A stretch of 64,000 bases of DNA from CAVQMC01 sp963713505 (GTDB taxonomy: Bacteria; Bacteroidota; Ignavibacteria; Ignavibacteriales; Ignavibacteriaceae). The notes under the pieces were generated by a model that saw only the letters and a list, made by a program, of their open reading frames with translations, had not been told where the DNA came from and ran no database searches. The stretch lies in the NCBI GenBank assembly GCA_963713505.1, contig CAVQMC010000002.1, positions 186,001-250,000 on the forward strand, in the 5' to 3' direction. Each line of letters opens with the position of its first letter. Positions within the stretch are counted from its first letter, which is position 1. The position numbers were made by a program, and so were the translations under genes. Below are positions 47,787 to 57,221 of this stretch, in pieces.

Positions 47787-48683
47787 TCAAACTTTTTTAA
47801 TAATTATAATTGTTGCATCGTCATCGGGTTCAATACAGAACTTTTTAAAATCTTCTTTAATTCCGGTGAATATATCTTTTGCAGATAAATATTTAGTTGC
47901 GATTAATTGTTGTTCAAGCCTGCTTGCAATATAGTTTAATTGTCCGCTTTTTTGTTCAGTAAAACCATCTGTAAAAAGAAGTAAAATATCTCCGTAACCC
48001 ATCATGCTTAATTTATTGAGAGAATATCGTTTTTTAAATCCAAGCATATTTTCAGTTTTTTGTTTATCAATATACGATTCAGAGGGAAGTGTACCGATAG
48101 GCGGATAATTAATTAAGTTAAGATTATCAATATTTACTATTGTGTTATACTCATTTGAAAATATTAATGGAAGCTGATGACCGGCAGAAATAAATCTAAA
48201 GTCGCCGTTATTTTGAATTTCACCATAGATCATTGTAATAAATTTATCTATGCTGGAAGATTGGTGAAACCTCTGATTAATTGTTTCAAAAAGATCAATT
48301 GTAATTTCTCCATTATTATTTAGCTCATAACTTGCACCGACAAGAAATGATTGATGCAGCATTGCATTTAAAAGATAATCAGTAATGCTATGTCCGCAAA
48401 CATCGGACAGTAAAATACCGGCTTTATATTTTAAGCTATTTAATCTTTCAACTTTTTCAATTTTATTTGCCTGCCCGGCAAGTAATATTCTTTTGTCAAG
48501 ATTAAATCTTTCTTTAAAATCCATATAAATTATATGATCACCGCCTACTTCATCTAAAAGCGGAATAGTTTCTCCGTAAATATCCAAACCGGGAATTGCA
48601 GGAATTTCTCCCGGATTTGGTCTTATATTCTGAGCAATCTTCTGAAAGTTTATTATTTCACTCTTTTCATCGATCAATTGCAT
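47787..48683 (-). CDS. SpoIIE/PP2C-type protein phosphatase
   Basis: A 298-residue cytosolic PP2C-like phosphatase. The metal-binding motifs are 'EVGGDHIIYM', 'LSDVCGHSITDYLLNAM', 'LLFTDGFTEQKSG' and 'DDDATIIIIKK'. His replaces the usual Phe or Tyr in 'GGDF', a tolerated variation. SpoIIE-type phosphatases dephosphorylate anti-sigma-factor antagonists in partner-switching control, but no anti-sigma or antagonist gene is near. It is divergent from the DUF2062 gene. Confidence 0.8.
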   Translation of the reverse strand: MQLIDEKSEIINFQKIAQNIRPNPGEIPAIPGLDIYGETIPLLDEVGGDHIIYMDFKERFNLDKRILLAGQANKIEKVERLNSLKYKAGILLSDVCGHSITDYLLNAMLHQSFLVGASYELNNNGEITIDLFETINQRFHQSSSIDKFITMIYGEIQNNGDFRFISAGHQLPLIFSNEYNTIVNIDNLNLINYPPIGTLPSESYIDKQKTENMLGFKKRYSLNKLSMMGYGDILLLFTDGFTEQKSGQLNYIASRLEQQLIATKYLSAKDIFTGIKEDFKKFCIEPDDDATIIIIKKV

Positions 48684-48877
48684 AAAAAGCCTTTAATTTT
48701 GGGAAGGACTAACATACTACTTTTATTTAATGTTACTATTAGAAAAAGGTTAAATAATTATTACAAGTGATAAATCTAACACTTAAAATTTAGCAGATAA
48801 CGAACTATTAATAATTCATTAACATATAGGTAATGTTTTGATAATTATTGAAATTTATATTTCACGGGAAAACAATA

Positions 48878-49357
48878 ATGAATTTACGGATGAAATTTTC
48901 AGATAAATTAGTTAAGTCGAAATCGAAAGTTAACAGAATAATAAAATTTACTAAGCCGGCAGAAATTGCATTTAGTATATCCATGGGAATTTTTATCGGT
49001 ATTTTTGTCCCGTATGGGCTGCAAACTTTTGCTGTAATTCCCTTTGCATTTTATAAAAGAAGTAACGGATTTTTAGTCTGGTCTGCAACTTATATTTCCA
49101 ATCCTTTTACAATTCTTCCAATTTATTTTTGTTCTATAAATGTTGGCAGTTTTATTACAGGAAGCAGTTTTCCCTGGAACAGATTAAATAATATTTTTAC
49201 TAATCCTTCCGTTAATAAGATAATGTCACTTGGTTCTGATAGTTTGATGCTGATACTTCTTGGAAGTTTTATTATCGCAGTGGTCTTATCAATATTAACT
49301 TATTTTACGGTATACTTTAGTCTTAATGTATTCAAACCTGCAATGGTTGAACAATAG
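48878..49357 (+). CDS. DUF2062 domain-containing membrane protein
   Basis: A 159-residue protein with three hydrophobic helices. 'FSISMGIFIGIFVPYGLQTF' and 'SATYISNPFTILPIYFCS' are the DUF2062 signature, where 'SNPFT' is highly conserved. The role is unknown; the family is often near glycosyltransferases or envelope genes. The start at 48878 begins MNLRMKFS and follows a GGGAAAA site; a further upstream in-frame ATG at 48848 lacks one. Confidence 0.8.
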   Translation: MNLRMKFSDKLVKSKSKVNRIIKFTKPAEIAFSISMGIFIGIFVPYGLQTFAVIPFAFYKRSNGFLVWSATYISNPFTILPIYFCSINVGSFITGSSFPWNRLNNIFTNPSVNKIMSLGSDSLMLILLGSFIIAVVLSILTYFTVYFSLNVFKPAMVEQ

Positions 49358-49379
49358 TATTATGTTCTTTTAATTAATA

Positions 49380-49868
49380 TTAATTATTACCAAATTGTTC
49401 CGATATTAAATTTCTAAGCTGATATTCATGTCTTATCGGATGCATAACTGCATGTTCAAGCATTGCATCTATACAATATTGAACTCCCCAATTAGATTTA
49501 AAAGTCGGATCATGAAAATATTCTTCCGGAACTACTGCTAAAGGCAGCCGCCACTTATCAAATAAATGAATTAAATATTTTTCTGCTTCAGCTTCAGCTT
49601 TATCAGGCCCGGGTTCTTTATTAATTTCAGGATCCGGTAGATTTAAATTTTTACATATCCAGATCATATAATTACGAGCTGCTCTTAAAATATGACTAAA
49701 TAGTGTGTCCAATGATTTATAATCCTCATCATCTGTTTCGGGTAAAGTTAAATTAAATTTCTTTGCCTCAAGCCAGGTTTTATAACATGATTTCATATAA
49801 CTTTCATGCATTAAAACCATTGAACGTGCACCGTTGTAATTATATTTTTTTAATTCGGATTCACTCAT
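49380..49868 (-). CDS. DinB-like four-helix protein
   Basis: A 162-residue protein with helices typical of the DinB/YfiT fold. Potential metal ligands are in 'LFSHILRAARNYMIW' and 'MLEHAVMHPIRHEYQL', with three His residues in the last. DinB-like enzymes act as bacillithiol or other thiol transferases, or as metal-dependent hydrolases. It is the last gene of a minus-strand set of four that faces a MocR regulator. The family is inferred from fold pattern and His placement. Confidence 0.65.
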   Translation of the reverse strand: MSESELKKYNYNGARSMVLMHESYMKSCYKTWLEAKKFNLTLPETDDEDYKSLDTLFSHILRAARNYMIWICKNLNLPDPEINKEPGPDKAEAEAEKYLIHLFDKWRLPLAVVPEEYFHDPTFKSNWGVQYCIDAMLEHAVMHPIRHEYQLRNLISEQFGNN

Positions 49869-49914
49869 TTCGATTTCCTTTATAATAATGCTTAAAAATC
49901 AGATAAAGTTAGAA

Positions 49915-50355
49915 CTATTCATTAAATTCTAAATGAGTACTAACAGCCCAGCGGTTCCATGAATTTATAGTAATATTAATCATGATAATATCTGCTATAA
50001 TTTTATCATCAAAATATTTAGTTAGATTATTATATGTTTCGTCCGAAATTCCATTTACAGAAATATGAGCCATCTCATCAGTAAAAGCCAGTATTGCTCT
50101 TTCTTCATCATTAAATAAAGGAGATTCTCTCCAGGCACTTATTGCATAAATTCTTCTTTCCGAATCACCAACTTCTCTTAAATCTCTTGTATGCATATCA
50201 ATGCAGTAAGCACAGCCGTTTATTTGCGAAGCTCTGACTTTTATCATTTCTCTGTATATTGGATTTAATTTTGTTTTTCCAATAAAACTTTCCAATCCTA
50301 ACATTGCTTTATATGCATCCGGTGCCGTTTCTTTTAATGATATTCTATTTGACAT
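49915..50355 (-). CDS. Carboxymuconolactone decarboxylase/AhpD-family protein
   Basis: A 146-residue AhpD-like protein. The redox motif 'QINGCAYCIDMHTRDLR' has Cys48, Cys51 and His55, the catalytic arrangement of AhpD-type alkylhydroperoxidases. 'AWRESPLFNDEERAILAF' is also typical. Such proteins reduce peroxides or act as thiol-disulfide partners. It sits between the DinB-like and flavin-binding genes on one strand. Confidence 0.87.
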   Translation of the reverse strand: MSNRISLKETAPDAYKAMLGLESFIGKTKLNPIYREMIKVRASQINGCAYCIDMHTRDLREVGDSERRIYAISAWRESPLFNDEERAILAFTDEMAHISVNGISDETYNNLTKYFDDKIIADIIMINITINSWNRWAVSTHLEFNE

Positions 50356-50396
50356 ATTCTATTCCTTTCATTGTAGACTACAAAAAAAATTGGTTA

Positions 50397-51047
50397 CTAA
50401 ATTTTAAATTCTTTAAGATAATGTGGCAGTTCAATATTGTTAGATAAATTTTCATCTTTAATCGGATTTCCAGCAGTAATTTTTAATGGAATTATTCCAG
50501 CCCAAATATTTAAAACCATATCTTCCGGTTCATCATTTGCACCGCCTTCTCGTATCTTTGCTGAAGCTTCATCAATTTTAAATGAAAAAACGGAAGTTGC
50601 ATTCAATTCTTTTTCGTTTGGCTTTCTGGTTTCTTCCCACCGGCCGGGAATAAAATGTTCCATAATATTTTTTAAAGCTTCTAATTTTTTATTCTGGTCT
50701 AAAATCAATTCCGGTTTTGAAAACATTATAACTGAACGGTAATTTGCAGAATGATGAAATGCCGATCTGGCGAGAATAATTCCATCAATTAATGAAACGG
50801 AGATACAAACATCTTTTCCGGAATTAAATGAATTAAACATTCTATTTGTTTTTAATCCGTGTATATAGATTTTATCATCTTTCCTTCCATACACAATTGG
50901 AATAATATACGGCTGACCTTCAATATTAAAAGCAATATGACAAATAAAAGTGCTGTCCAGAATATTGTAAATAACATTTCTATCATAAGATGCTCTTTTA
51001 GGAAGCCTGTTAACTTTTGTTCTTTCGGTTATTTTTAAATTATCCAC
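50397..51047 (-). CDS. Pyridoxamine 5'-phosphate oxidase-like flavin-binding split-barrel protein (NimA-like)
   Basis: A 216-residue split barrel protein. 'YNILDSTFICHIAFNIEGQPYIIPIVYGR' (in part) and 'IYIHGLKTNRMFNSFNSGKD' resemble the PNPOx-like/NimA group, which binds FMN. 'VSLIDGIILARSAFHHSANYRSVI' carries the conserved His-rich stretch. It may be an FMN- or heme-binding reductase; the substrate is unknown. It lies 37 bases from the EamA transporter gene on the same strand. A vitamin B6 link is suggested by the adjacent MocR regulator but not proved. Confidence 0.8.
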   Translation of the reverse strand: MDNLKITERTKVNRLPKRASYDRNVIYNILDSTFICHIAFNIEGQPYIIPIVYGRKDDKIYIHGLKTNRMFNSFNSGKDVCISVSLIDGIILARSAFHHSANYRSVIMFSKPELILDQNKKLEALKNIMEHFIPGRWEETRKPNEKELNATSVFSFKIDEASAKIREGGANDEPEDMVLNIWAGIIPLKITAGNPIKDENLSNNIELPHYLKEFKI

Positions 51048-51084
51048 ATCTTATCCTTTTAAATTTTCATAATATAAAAATATT

Positions 51085-51981
51085 TTACTTTGCTTTTGCT
51101 AAAATAGCTTTATTCTTTGTTTGCATATTTGCAACAATTAAACTGAATATAATTAAAATTCCACCGGCTAAAAGCTGCCAGGTAATCTGTTCATGTAGAA
51201 CAGAGACCCCGAAAATTACTCCGCCTAAAGGAAATAAATATGTTATCATACTTGTTCTAGTCGGACCGATTTCATGGATTAAATAAAATAGTAGGATAAA
51301 GGCAACTCCAGAACCAATAACACCTAGAAAAAGCAGCGCAATCCAGGTAATACTTAACGACGGTACCTGAACATGGCTTTCTGTTGAAAAAGTAAAAATC
51401 CACATAACAATTGAAGCCGAAAACAAAGGTCCGCCGCTTCTTAAAATTCCCGGGATGTTTTGTGTTTTTCTACGGGCATAAACACCGCTGACTGCATAAA
51501 ACATTGAAGCAATTACAACTGCTGCTTGTCCTTCAATAGAATTTGATGAGTTTCCGATATCTTTACTTAATAAAACTATTACTCCCAAAAAACCAATTAA
51601 TAATCCAAGTGTTTTGTGAAAAGTCATTTTATCATCACTTAATAAAAAGTGAGCAATTATAATTGTAAATAACGGAACTGTAGAATCTAAAATTGAAGCA
51701 ACGGATGAATCAATAGTTTTTTCACCCCAGGCTATCAAGTAAAAAGGAATAACTAAATTTGTAACTCCCAAAATTAACAGCGGCAGCCAGTCTTTAAAAT
51801 CTTTTGGCAATTTTATTTTTTGCAAAAAGATAACCGCTGAACAAAAAATTAATCCGAATAATACGCGGAAAGCAACTAATGTATTTGGATCAACTTCGTT
51901 CAAAGCAATTTTGATCCACATAAAAGATGAACTCCAAATTACTCCGAGTAAAATAAACAACAGCCAGTGTTTTGGTTTCAA
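51085..51981 (-). CDS. EamA/DMT-family transporter
   Basis: A 298-residue inner-membrane permease with ten hydrophobic helices in two EamA repeats. 'LLGVIWSSSFMWIKIAL' and 'ALLFLGVIGSGVAFILLFYL' are the repeat starts, and 'YLFPLGGVIFGVSVLHEQIT' is the usual second-repeat end. It probably exports a small metabolite. It is the first gene of the minus-strand set and is divergent from the MocR regulator, with a shared 154-base intergenic region. Confidence 0.9.
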   Translation of the reverse strand: MKPKHWLLFILLGVIWSSSFMWIKIALNEVDPNTLVAFRVLFGLIFCSAVIFLQKIKLPKDFKDWLPLLILGVTNLVIPFYLIAWGEKTIDSSVASILDSTVPLFTIIIAHFLLSDDKMTFHKTLGLLIGFLGVIVLLSKDIGNSSNSIEGQAAVVIASMFYAVSGVYARRKTQNIPGILRSGGPLFSASIVMWIFTFSTESHVQVPSLSITWIALLFLGVIGSGVAFILLFYLIHEIGPTRTSMITYLFPLGGVIFGVSVLHEQITWQLLAGGILIIFSLIVANMQTKNKAILAKAK

Positions 51982-52135
51982 TGAATATTCCTTTAGAAAA
52001 ATTTTAGTCTAAACAAAAATATTATTTTTAAATTTTATTTGATGTCTTAATTTCTGCAGTAAAAATAGGATTAAAAAGGTCTTTAAAAAAGAGCCATTAT
52101 TGATTATTTTTATGATACCACTTTTAGGACATGTT

Positions 52136-53632
52136 ATGCCGAAACAAAAAGAAGAATTACCGCTTGTAGCTTTAAGAATTAATACTGAATTAAGTACTCC
52201 GCTTTATAAGCAATTATATGATACATTTAGAAAAGCTATACTTGAAGGGAAATTTTCTCCAGGACAAAAACTTCCGGGCACCCGTGCATTAGCAGCGGAA
52301 TTAAATGTATCGCGAAATACAGTTGTGCTGGCCTTTGAACAATTACTTATTGAAGGTTATATAAAAGGAAAAACCGGGTCGGGAACATATATAAATGAAA
52401 TTCCGGATAACATTTTAAATGTTAAAGAAAATATAACGAGGGAAAAATCCGGGAAAAAATTAAAAACTAATTTAATTACTCAACTTGGCTCGCCCGGATT
52501 AGTAAGTAGAAATACAAACAGAGAAGAAATAATTCCATTTCAAAACGGAGTTCCTTCTTTGGATCAATTTCCTGTTAGAACCTGGTTAAAATTAAATAAT
52601 CAAATTTCCAAAACCTTTTCTAATATACATTTAGGTTATGGAGATGCAGCAGGTTTTAAGCCTTTGCGTGAAGAGGTTGCTTTATATCTTAGAACTTACA
52701 GAGCTGTAAACTGTAATGCCGATCAGATAATTATTGTTAACGGTTCTCAACAGGGATTAGATTTAATAATGAGAGTTTTATTAAGTCATGGCGATCCTGT
52801 TTGGCACGAAGATCCCGGTTATTTTGGAACCAGAGCTTCAATGTTATTTGCCGGAGCAAAGATTTTTCCGGCTCCTTTAGACGAAGAAGGATTAAATGTT
52901 GATTATTCTTCTAAAAAATATCCTATTCCAAAATTAATTTATGCCAGTCCTTCTCATCAATTTCCGCTTGGCTTAACAATGAGTGTTGGCAGAAGAATTC
53001 AGCTTTTACAATATGCAAGTAAAAATAAATGCTGGATTATTGAAGATGATTATGATAGTGAATATCGTTATTCGGGAAGTCCTTTACCATCGCTGCAGGG
53101 AATGGACAGAAATAACTGTGTTTTATATTTGGGAACATTCAGCAAAGTTTTATTTCCCGGTTTAAGACTTGGGTATTTAGTTTTACCTGATCCGCAAATG
53201 CTTGATGTTTTTGTTTCTGCAAAATCTATGATGGACAGGCAGAGCCCGACTTTTGAACAAATGATAACAGCTCAATTTTTAAAAGAAGGATATTTTACAA
53301 GACACATAAGAAAGATGAGAACTCTGTATAAAGAAAGACAGGAATTTCTAATTAATGAAATTGAAAAAGAAATCGGGCATCTTGTAAAGGTAAAATCATC
53401 TGATGCGGGAATGCATTTAATTGCATGGCTCCCGGAAAAACTTGATGATCATAAAGCAGCAGTTTCAGCGGTTAAAAACGGCGTAGTTGCATATCCTATT
53501 TCGGAATATGTATTGAAGTTCAAACAAAAACCTGCATTACTGTTAGGATATACTGCATTCGATAAAAAACAATTAAAGGCGGGTGTGCAGAAACTTAAAA
53601 AGACAATTGATCTTGAAGTTAATAATTTATAA
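52136..53632 (+). CDS. MocR-type transcriptional regulator (GntR HTH fused to aminotransferase fold)
   Basis: A 498-residue fusion. The N-terminal GntR winged helix ('LYDTFRKAILEGKFSPGQKL', 'AAELNVSRNTVVLAFEQL') is followed by a fold-type I aminotransferase domain from about residue 110. The PLP-binding Lys is Lys337 in 'LGTFSKVLFPGLRLGY'. MocR proteins such as PdxR and GabR sense PLP with another ligand and control divergent genes. I chose ATG 52136 (MPKQKEELPL) over an in-frame ATG at 52100 as it is the conserved start and follows AGGA. It probably controls the divergent transporter gene cluster. Confidence 0.9.
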   Translation: MPKQKEELPLVALRINTELSTPLYKQLYDTFRKAILEGKFSPGQKLPGTRALAAELNVSRNTVVLAFEQLLIEGYIKGKTGSGTYINEIPDNILNVKENITREKSGKKLKTNLITQLGSPGLVSRNTNREEIIPFQNGVPSLDQFPVRTWLKLNNQISKTFSNIHLGYGDAAGFKPLREEVALYLRTYRAVNCNADQIIIVNGSQQGLDLIMRVLLSHGDPVWHEDPGYFGTRASMLFAGAKIFPAPLDEEGLNVDYSSKKYPIPKLIYASPSHQFPLGLTMSVGRRIQLLQYASKNKCWIIEDDYDSEYRYSGSPLPSLQGMDRNNCVLYLGTFSKVLFPGLRLGYLVLPDPQMLDVFVSAKSMMDRQSPTFEQMITAQFLKEGYFTRHIRKMRTLYKERQEFLINEIEKEIGHLVKVKSSDAGMHLIAWLPEKLDDHKAAVSAVKNGVVAYPISEYVLKFKQKPALLLGYTAFDKKQLKAGVQKLKKTIDLEVNNL

Positions 53633-53842
53633 TTCAAAACTATTTTGATATTAAATCTTAAAAATTGACATTGCTATGAATCGATTTAAAAGTTATTTTA
53701 CTCATAAATTATTACTGTTTTCTTAATATATCCTTTTAGTTAAAAAGGAAGAGTTTTAAATATTTGAAAAAAGTTATCAATAATTTTTAATGGGAATTTC
53801 TATTTAGTTTAAATGGAGCGGAAAATAATAATGGGAGGTAAA

Positions 53843-54910
53843 ATGAATAATCCTGCTGTAATAAAAATCTCTTTTTTAATTTCCTTTTTATTTATGGTAG
53901 TTTTTACTACCGGCTGCAAAAAAGAAACTTGCAATCCGGTTTCACCAACAAACGGAGTTCAGCATTCCTTTGAAATTAATTTTATGCAGTATTCAGAAAA
54001 TAATTATTTTTTAGATACTGCCTATGCAGACACAACATCAGGGCTAAACTTATTTAATAAGTTTTATGGAAATATTATTCCAATAGTAAATCCAAATTAT
54101 ACAATAACAGATATTGAATTATATATTTCAGCAAATACTATTGAGCAAGGACAAAATGCCATTAATGCCATAGCATATATAAATTTACCATCCAGAACTT
54201 CATCCCAACTATATTCTGATTCCATAAGGTTTAATAATATTATTATTCCAGGTAAAGTAGAATCAGCCAGATTTAGACTTCTAAATTTAGGTAGTGAATA
54301 TATATTTCATCCTCATACCGGTTATATTACCTTTCTAATTCCAATTCACGAGCCAGATGTAATAGCAGCAGCTTACAAAGTTCAAAATAATCCATCTACT
54401 TTAGGCTATGATAATTACTATGGTGAATTCATGTCTGAACTTGTAAATAATTCTAAATCCAAAGGTGTTCTAAAATTGATTAAACCAACGAATCTTCAAC
54501 CTAATTACAAAGAAGCGTGGAAATTAAAAATGAAAAATTTTTACCAAATTGATTCTGGCTATTTCCCAGTTAGAAATATTAACCTGGATATATTTCTAAA
54601 AAAATCCGACGGCACAGAAACAAACACAATAAATGGTAAAAGAATATTGGAATTATTTGGTTTTGATAAAACTGATGAAAAAGGAAATTTAGGAAGTGAT
54701 GGTAATTTTGATTTTAGGATTGGTTATACATTTGATCAGGAAACCGAAGAAATTATTTTCCCTGTCCTTCAGCCTTTTGGTAAAAATATTCCACCTGATT
54801 TAAATGAATTTAAATATCAAGGGATTTATGACACTAGCAAAACTTATGCAGAAATTTTAGCCCCGAAAAATAGTTTTATTATTAAAGGCACTTATGAATC
54901 TGATTATTAA
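53843..54910 (+). CDS. Lipoprotein of unknown function
   Basis: A 355-residue lipoprotein: the signal ends in 'VVFTTGCKK' with Cys as the anchor. The ATG at 53843 is preceded by GGGAGG 4 bases away, so I prefer it to the in-frame ATG at 53813. The rest has beta-rich segments, no cysteine motif and no known signature. It resembles generic surface lipoproteins of the Bacteroidota type. It is followed by a small protein gene with a 78-base gap. Confidence 0.65.
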   Translation: MNNPAVIKISFLISFLFMVVFTTGCKKETCNPVSPTNGVQHSFEINFMQYSENNYFLDTAYADTTSGLNLFNKFYGNIIPIVNPNYTITDIELYISANTIEQGQNAINAIAYINLPSRTSSQLYSDSIRFNNIIIPGKVESARFRLLNLGSEYIFHPHTGYITFLIPIHEPDVIAAAYKVQNNPSTLGYDNYYGEFMSELVNNSKSKGVLKLIKPTNLQPNYKEAWKLKMKNFYQIDSGYFPVRNINLDIFLKKSDGTETNTINGKRILELFGFDKTDEKGNLGSDGNFDFRIGYTFDQETEEIIFPVLQPFGKNIPPDLNEFKYQGIYDTSKTYAEILAPKNSFIIKGTYESDY

Positions 54911-54988
54911 TATTTTTAAAGTAAATTAATTATATAATTTAAATATTTGTTTATACAGTTAAAGTTTAAAAAAGATCAAGTAATCAAG

Positions 54989-55324
54989 ATGAAAATAGAA
55001 AGTCTATATCACGATGAACTAATTGAAATAGGTCATAATTCATTGACGCTAAAAAATTATTATTTCCCTTCCATGAAGCAAAAACTAATTTTGTTTAAAG
55101 ATATTGAAAGAATGGAAATTCACAAACCGACTTTATTGAGAGGGAAGTGGAGAATCCAGGGTACCGGAGATTTCAGGACCTGGTATCCATTGGATAAATT
55201 ACGTCCTAAAAGAGATAAAATCTTTCTTATCATTTATAAAAACAAATGGGTTAGGTCTGCATTTACAGTTGAAGATTCTAAAAAAGCAGAAGAAATATTC
55301 CGATCAAAAGGTTTAATCATTTAA
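54989..55324 (+). CDS. Small cytosolic protein of unknown function
   Basis: An 111-residue protein with alternating strands and one C-terminal helix ('EDSKKAEEIFRSKGLII'), a layout resembling small PH-like folds. 'RGKWRIQGTGDFRTWYPLDK' is a distinctive central stretch. No family was recognised. The start at 54989 (MKIESLYHDEL) is my choice; a start at 54947 is also possible. It is 31 bases ahead of a barrel protein gene. Confidence 0.55.
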   Translation: MKIESLYHDELIEIGHNSLTLKNYYFPSMKQKLILFKDIERMEIHKPTLLRGKWRIQGTGDFRTWYPLDKLRPKRDKIFLIIYKNKWVRSAFTVEDSKKAEEIFRSKGLII

Positions 55325-55355
55325 CTTCATTTTAATTATTAAAAGGAGAGATAAA

Positions 55356-56208
55356 ATGGGGAAGAATATTATAAAAACAGTTCTTGTTTGTTTAATTATA
55401 TTTATTTCTATTAAAAATTTAAAAGCACAAAATATAAATCTACAGCAGATACCCAGTGACAAGTATCAGTTCGGTTTTTTATTCAATAAACCTTTTTATC
55501 AAACTGACGGGGATGTTTCTTTTTTTACTGCAAATTATCAACTATACTGCAATATTCCTTTGAGCTCCGATTTTAATTTGATAGCGAATATACCTTACGT
55601 CTGTTTACAAATTTAAATATACATTATCGTATTTTAATTACAATTACAGTTACAGTTATGACAAAAACGGAATTGGAAATATTTTTGTAGGTGTTCAAAC
55701 CGGACCCAAAATGAAATCGAATCCCAAAGGTATAATTACTTTTGGATTATTTTTACCAACCGCAGATGAAAAATCTGGCGGATATGGCATTTTAGCTGAT
55801 TATTATAACCTTCAAAAGTATACTGTTAAATCAACAGGATTTTATTTCAATTTTGCTTTCTTAAAGATGTACGAAGATGGATTTAATCTTGGTCTCGAAC
55901 TCGGACCTAACTTAGTAATTCCAACAGGAAATAGTCATGCAAAAACAGAACTTTATGCACACTACGGTATAAACGGAGGAATTAAAGTTGAAAAATTATT
56001 TTTTAATGTGGAATTAACCGGCATTGCAATTTTAAGTGAGGATGTTAATAACTTTGATGACAGGTTTGTTAACTTATTAAGCTTAGGTTTCCAATGGCAG
56101 GATGAAACTTTTACACCTAAATTATATTATCAGATTTATCTGCGGGATCAATTAAAACAAGTTGTTGATGGCGTTTTGGGAATTGGATTAACATTTTCTC
56201 TCGAATAA
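55356..56208 (+). CDS. Outer-membrane beta-barrel protein of unknown function (one frameshift)
   Basis: A signal peptide (ending LKAQ) after a GGAGAG site is followed by barrel-like strands. The first frame stops at 55616. Shifting by one base near 55600 continues as VYKFKYTLSYFNYN, then 'GNIFVGVQTGPKMKSNP' and on to the normal end 'GIGLTFSLE'. The joined protein is about 283 residues. Aromatic strand ends and a short C-terminal strand fit a transporter-like or meta-pathway-type barrel; the role is unknown. Confidence 0.65.
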
Positions 56209-56522
56209 TATTAATATCCTTATTTAATGTGATTAAATAAAAATCATTTTTTGAAATTTGAAGGATTTTTGTAACATGTTTTTCGCGGAAAGAATTTGTC
56301 TATTTAAATTATTTCTTCTTTTAAGTTAACCTCTGTCAAAATTTATTCACTATGCATGCAATTAGTTAATTATCTTTCTCTTCAAAAAATAGAAAAAGAA
56401 AATTAATTTATAATTACTGCTTTATTTTAATTTGCATCCATAGTAAATTACTCTAATTGTAAAAATTTTCGTTATCCTGCAGCGCTTTAAATGAAATTTA
56501 TTAAATAATTTAAGGAATCTAT
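56209..56522. other. Gene-free AT-rich stretch of about 310 bases
   Basis: No open frame of note, no hairpin with a T-run, no RNA gene signature and no repeat were found here. It is rich in A and T with short poly-A and poly-T runs. It probably holds the promoter of the hydrolase-like gene that starts at 56523. Confidence 0.5.
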
Positions 56523-57179
56523 ATGTTCATCGGACATTATGGAGTAGGATTTTCCGGCAAAAAAGTTGTTTCAATGCCATCTCTTGGTACAATGTTTTTC
56601 GCAGCCCAATTTCTGGATCTTCTTTGGCCTTTTTTAATTTTACTTGGAATTGAACGTGTAAAAATTGAACCGGGATTAACGGCCAGTAATCCGCTGGATT
56701 TTACTTATTATCCTTTTTCCCATAGTTTATTTTTTGCAATTGTCTGGGCTTTACTGTTCGGATTTATATATTTTTTAGTAAAAAGAAATTTAAGAAGTTC
56801 TATTATACTTGGCTTGCTGGTAATTAGTCATTGGGTATTAGATTTAATTGTTCACATTCCTGATTTGCCTTTAACACCTTGGACAAGTTTAAAAGTCGGG
56901 ATTGGATTGTGGAATTCGTTAATTTTTTCTGCAGTAATTGAAGTTATAATTTTTTGTGCCGGAGCTTATCTTTATATGATAGCAACAAAAGCAAAAAATA
57001 AAAAAGGATCTTTTGGCTTTTGGGGATTAGTGATTTTCTTACTTTTAATATATTTTCTGAATATAACCGGACCGCCGCCGCCTTCTGTTCAAGCGATTGG
57101 TTATGCCGGTTTAATGCAGTGGCTTATTATTATTTGGGCTTATTGGATTGATAGAAATCGAATTCCTGTTGCAACATAA
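56523..57179 (+). CDS. Membrane protein, YbcI/DUF457-like metal-dependent hydrolase fold
   Basis: A 218-residue integral membrane protein with six hydrophobic segments. The start 'MFIGHYGVGFSGKK' and later 'PFSHSLFFAIVWAL' and 'VISHWVLDLIVHIPDLPL' carry His and Asp residues in the arrangement of the membrane-bound metal-dependent hydrolase family. The substrate is unknown. It is followed 42 bases later by the alpha/beta hydrolase gene on the same strand. Confidence 0.75.
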   Translation: MFIGHYGVGFSGKKVVSMPSLGTMFFAAQFLDLLWPFLILLGIERVKIEPGLTASNPLDFTYYPFSHSLFFAIVWALLFGFIYFLVKRNLRSSIILGLLVISHWVLDLIVHIPDLPLTPWTSLKVGIGLWNSLIFSAVIEVIIFCAGAYLYMIATKAKNKKGSFGFWGLVIFLLLIYFLNITGPPPPSVQAIGYAGLMQWLIIIWAYWIDRNRIPVAT

Positions 57180-57221
57180 TTGTAGTAATTTATATTTTGA
57201 ATTTAATCTTAGAGGTTTGTT

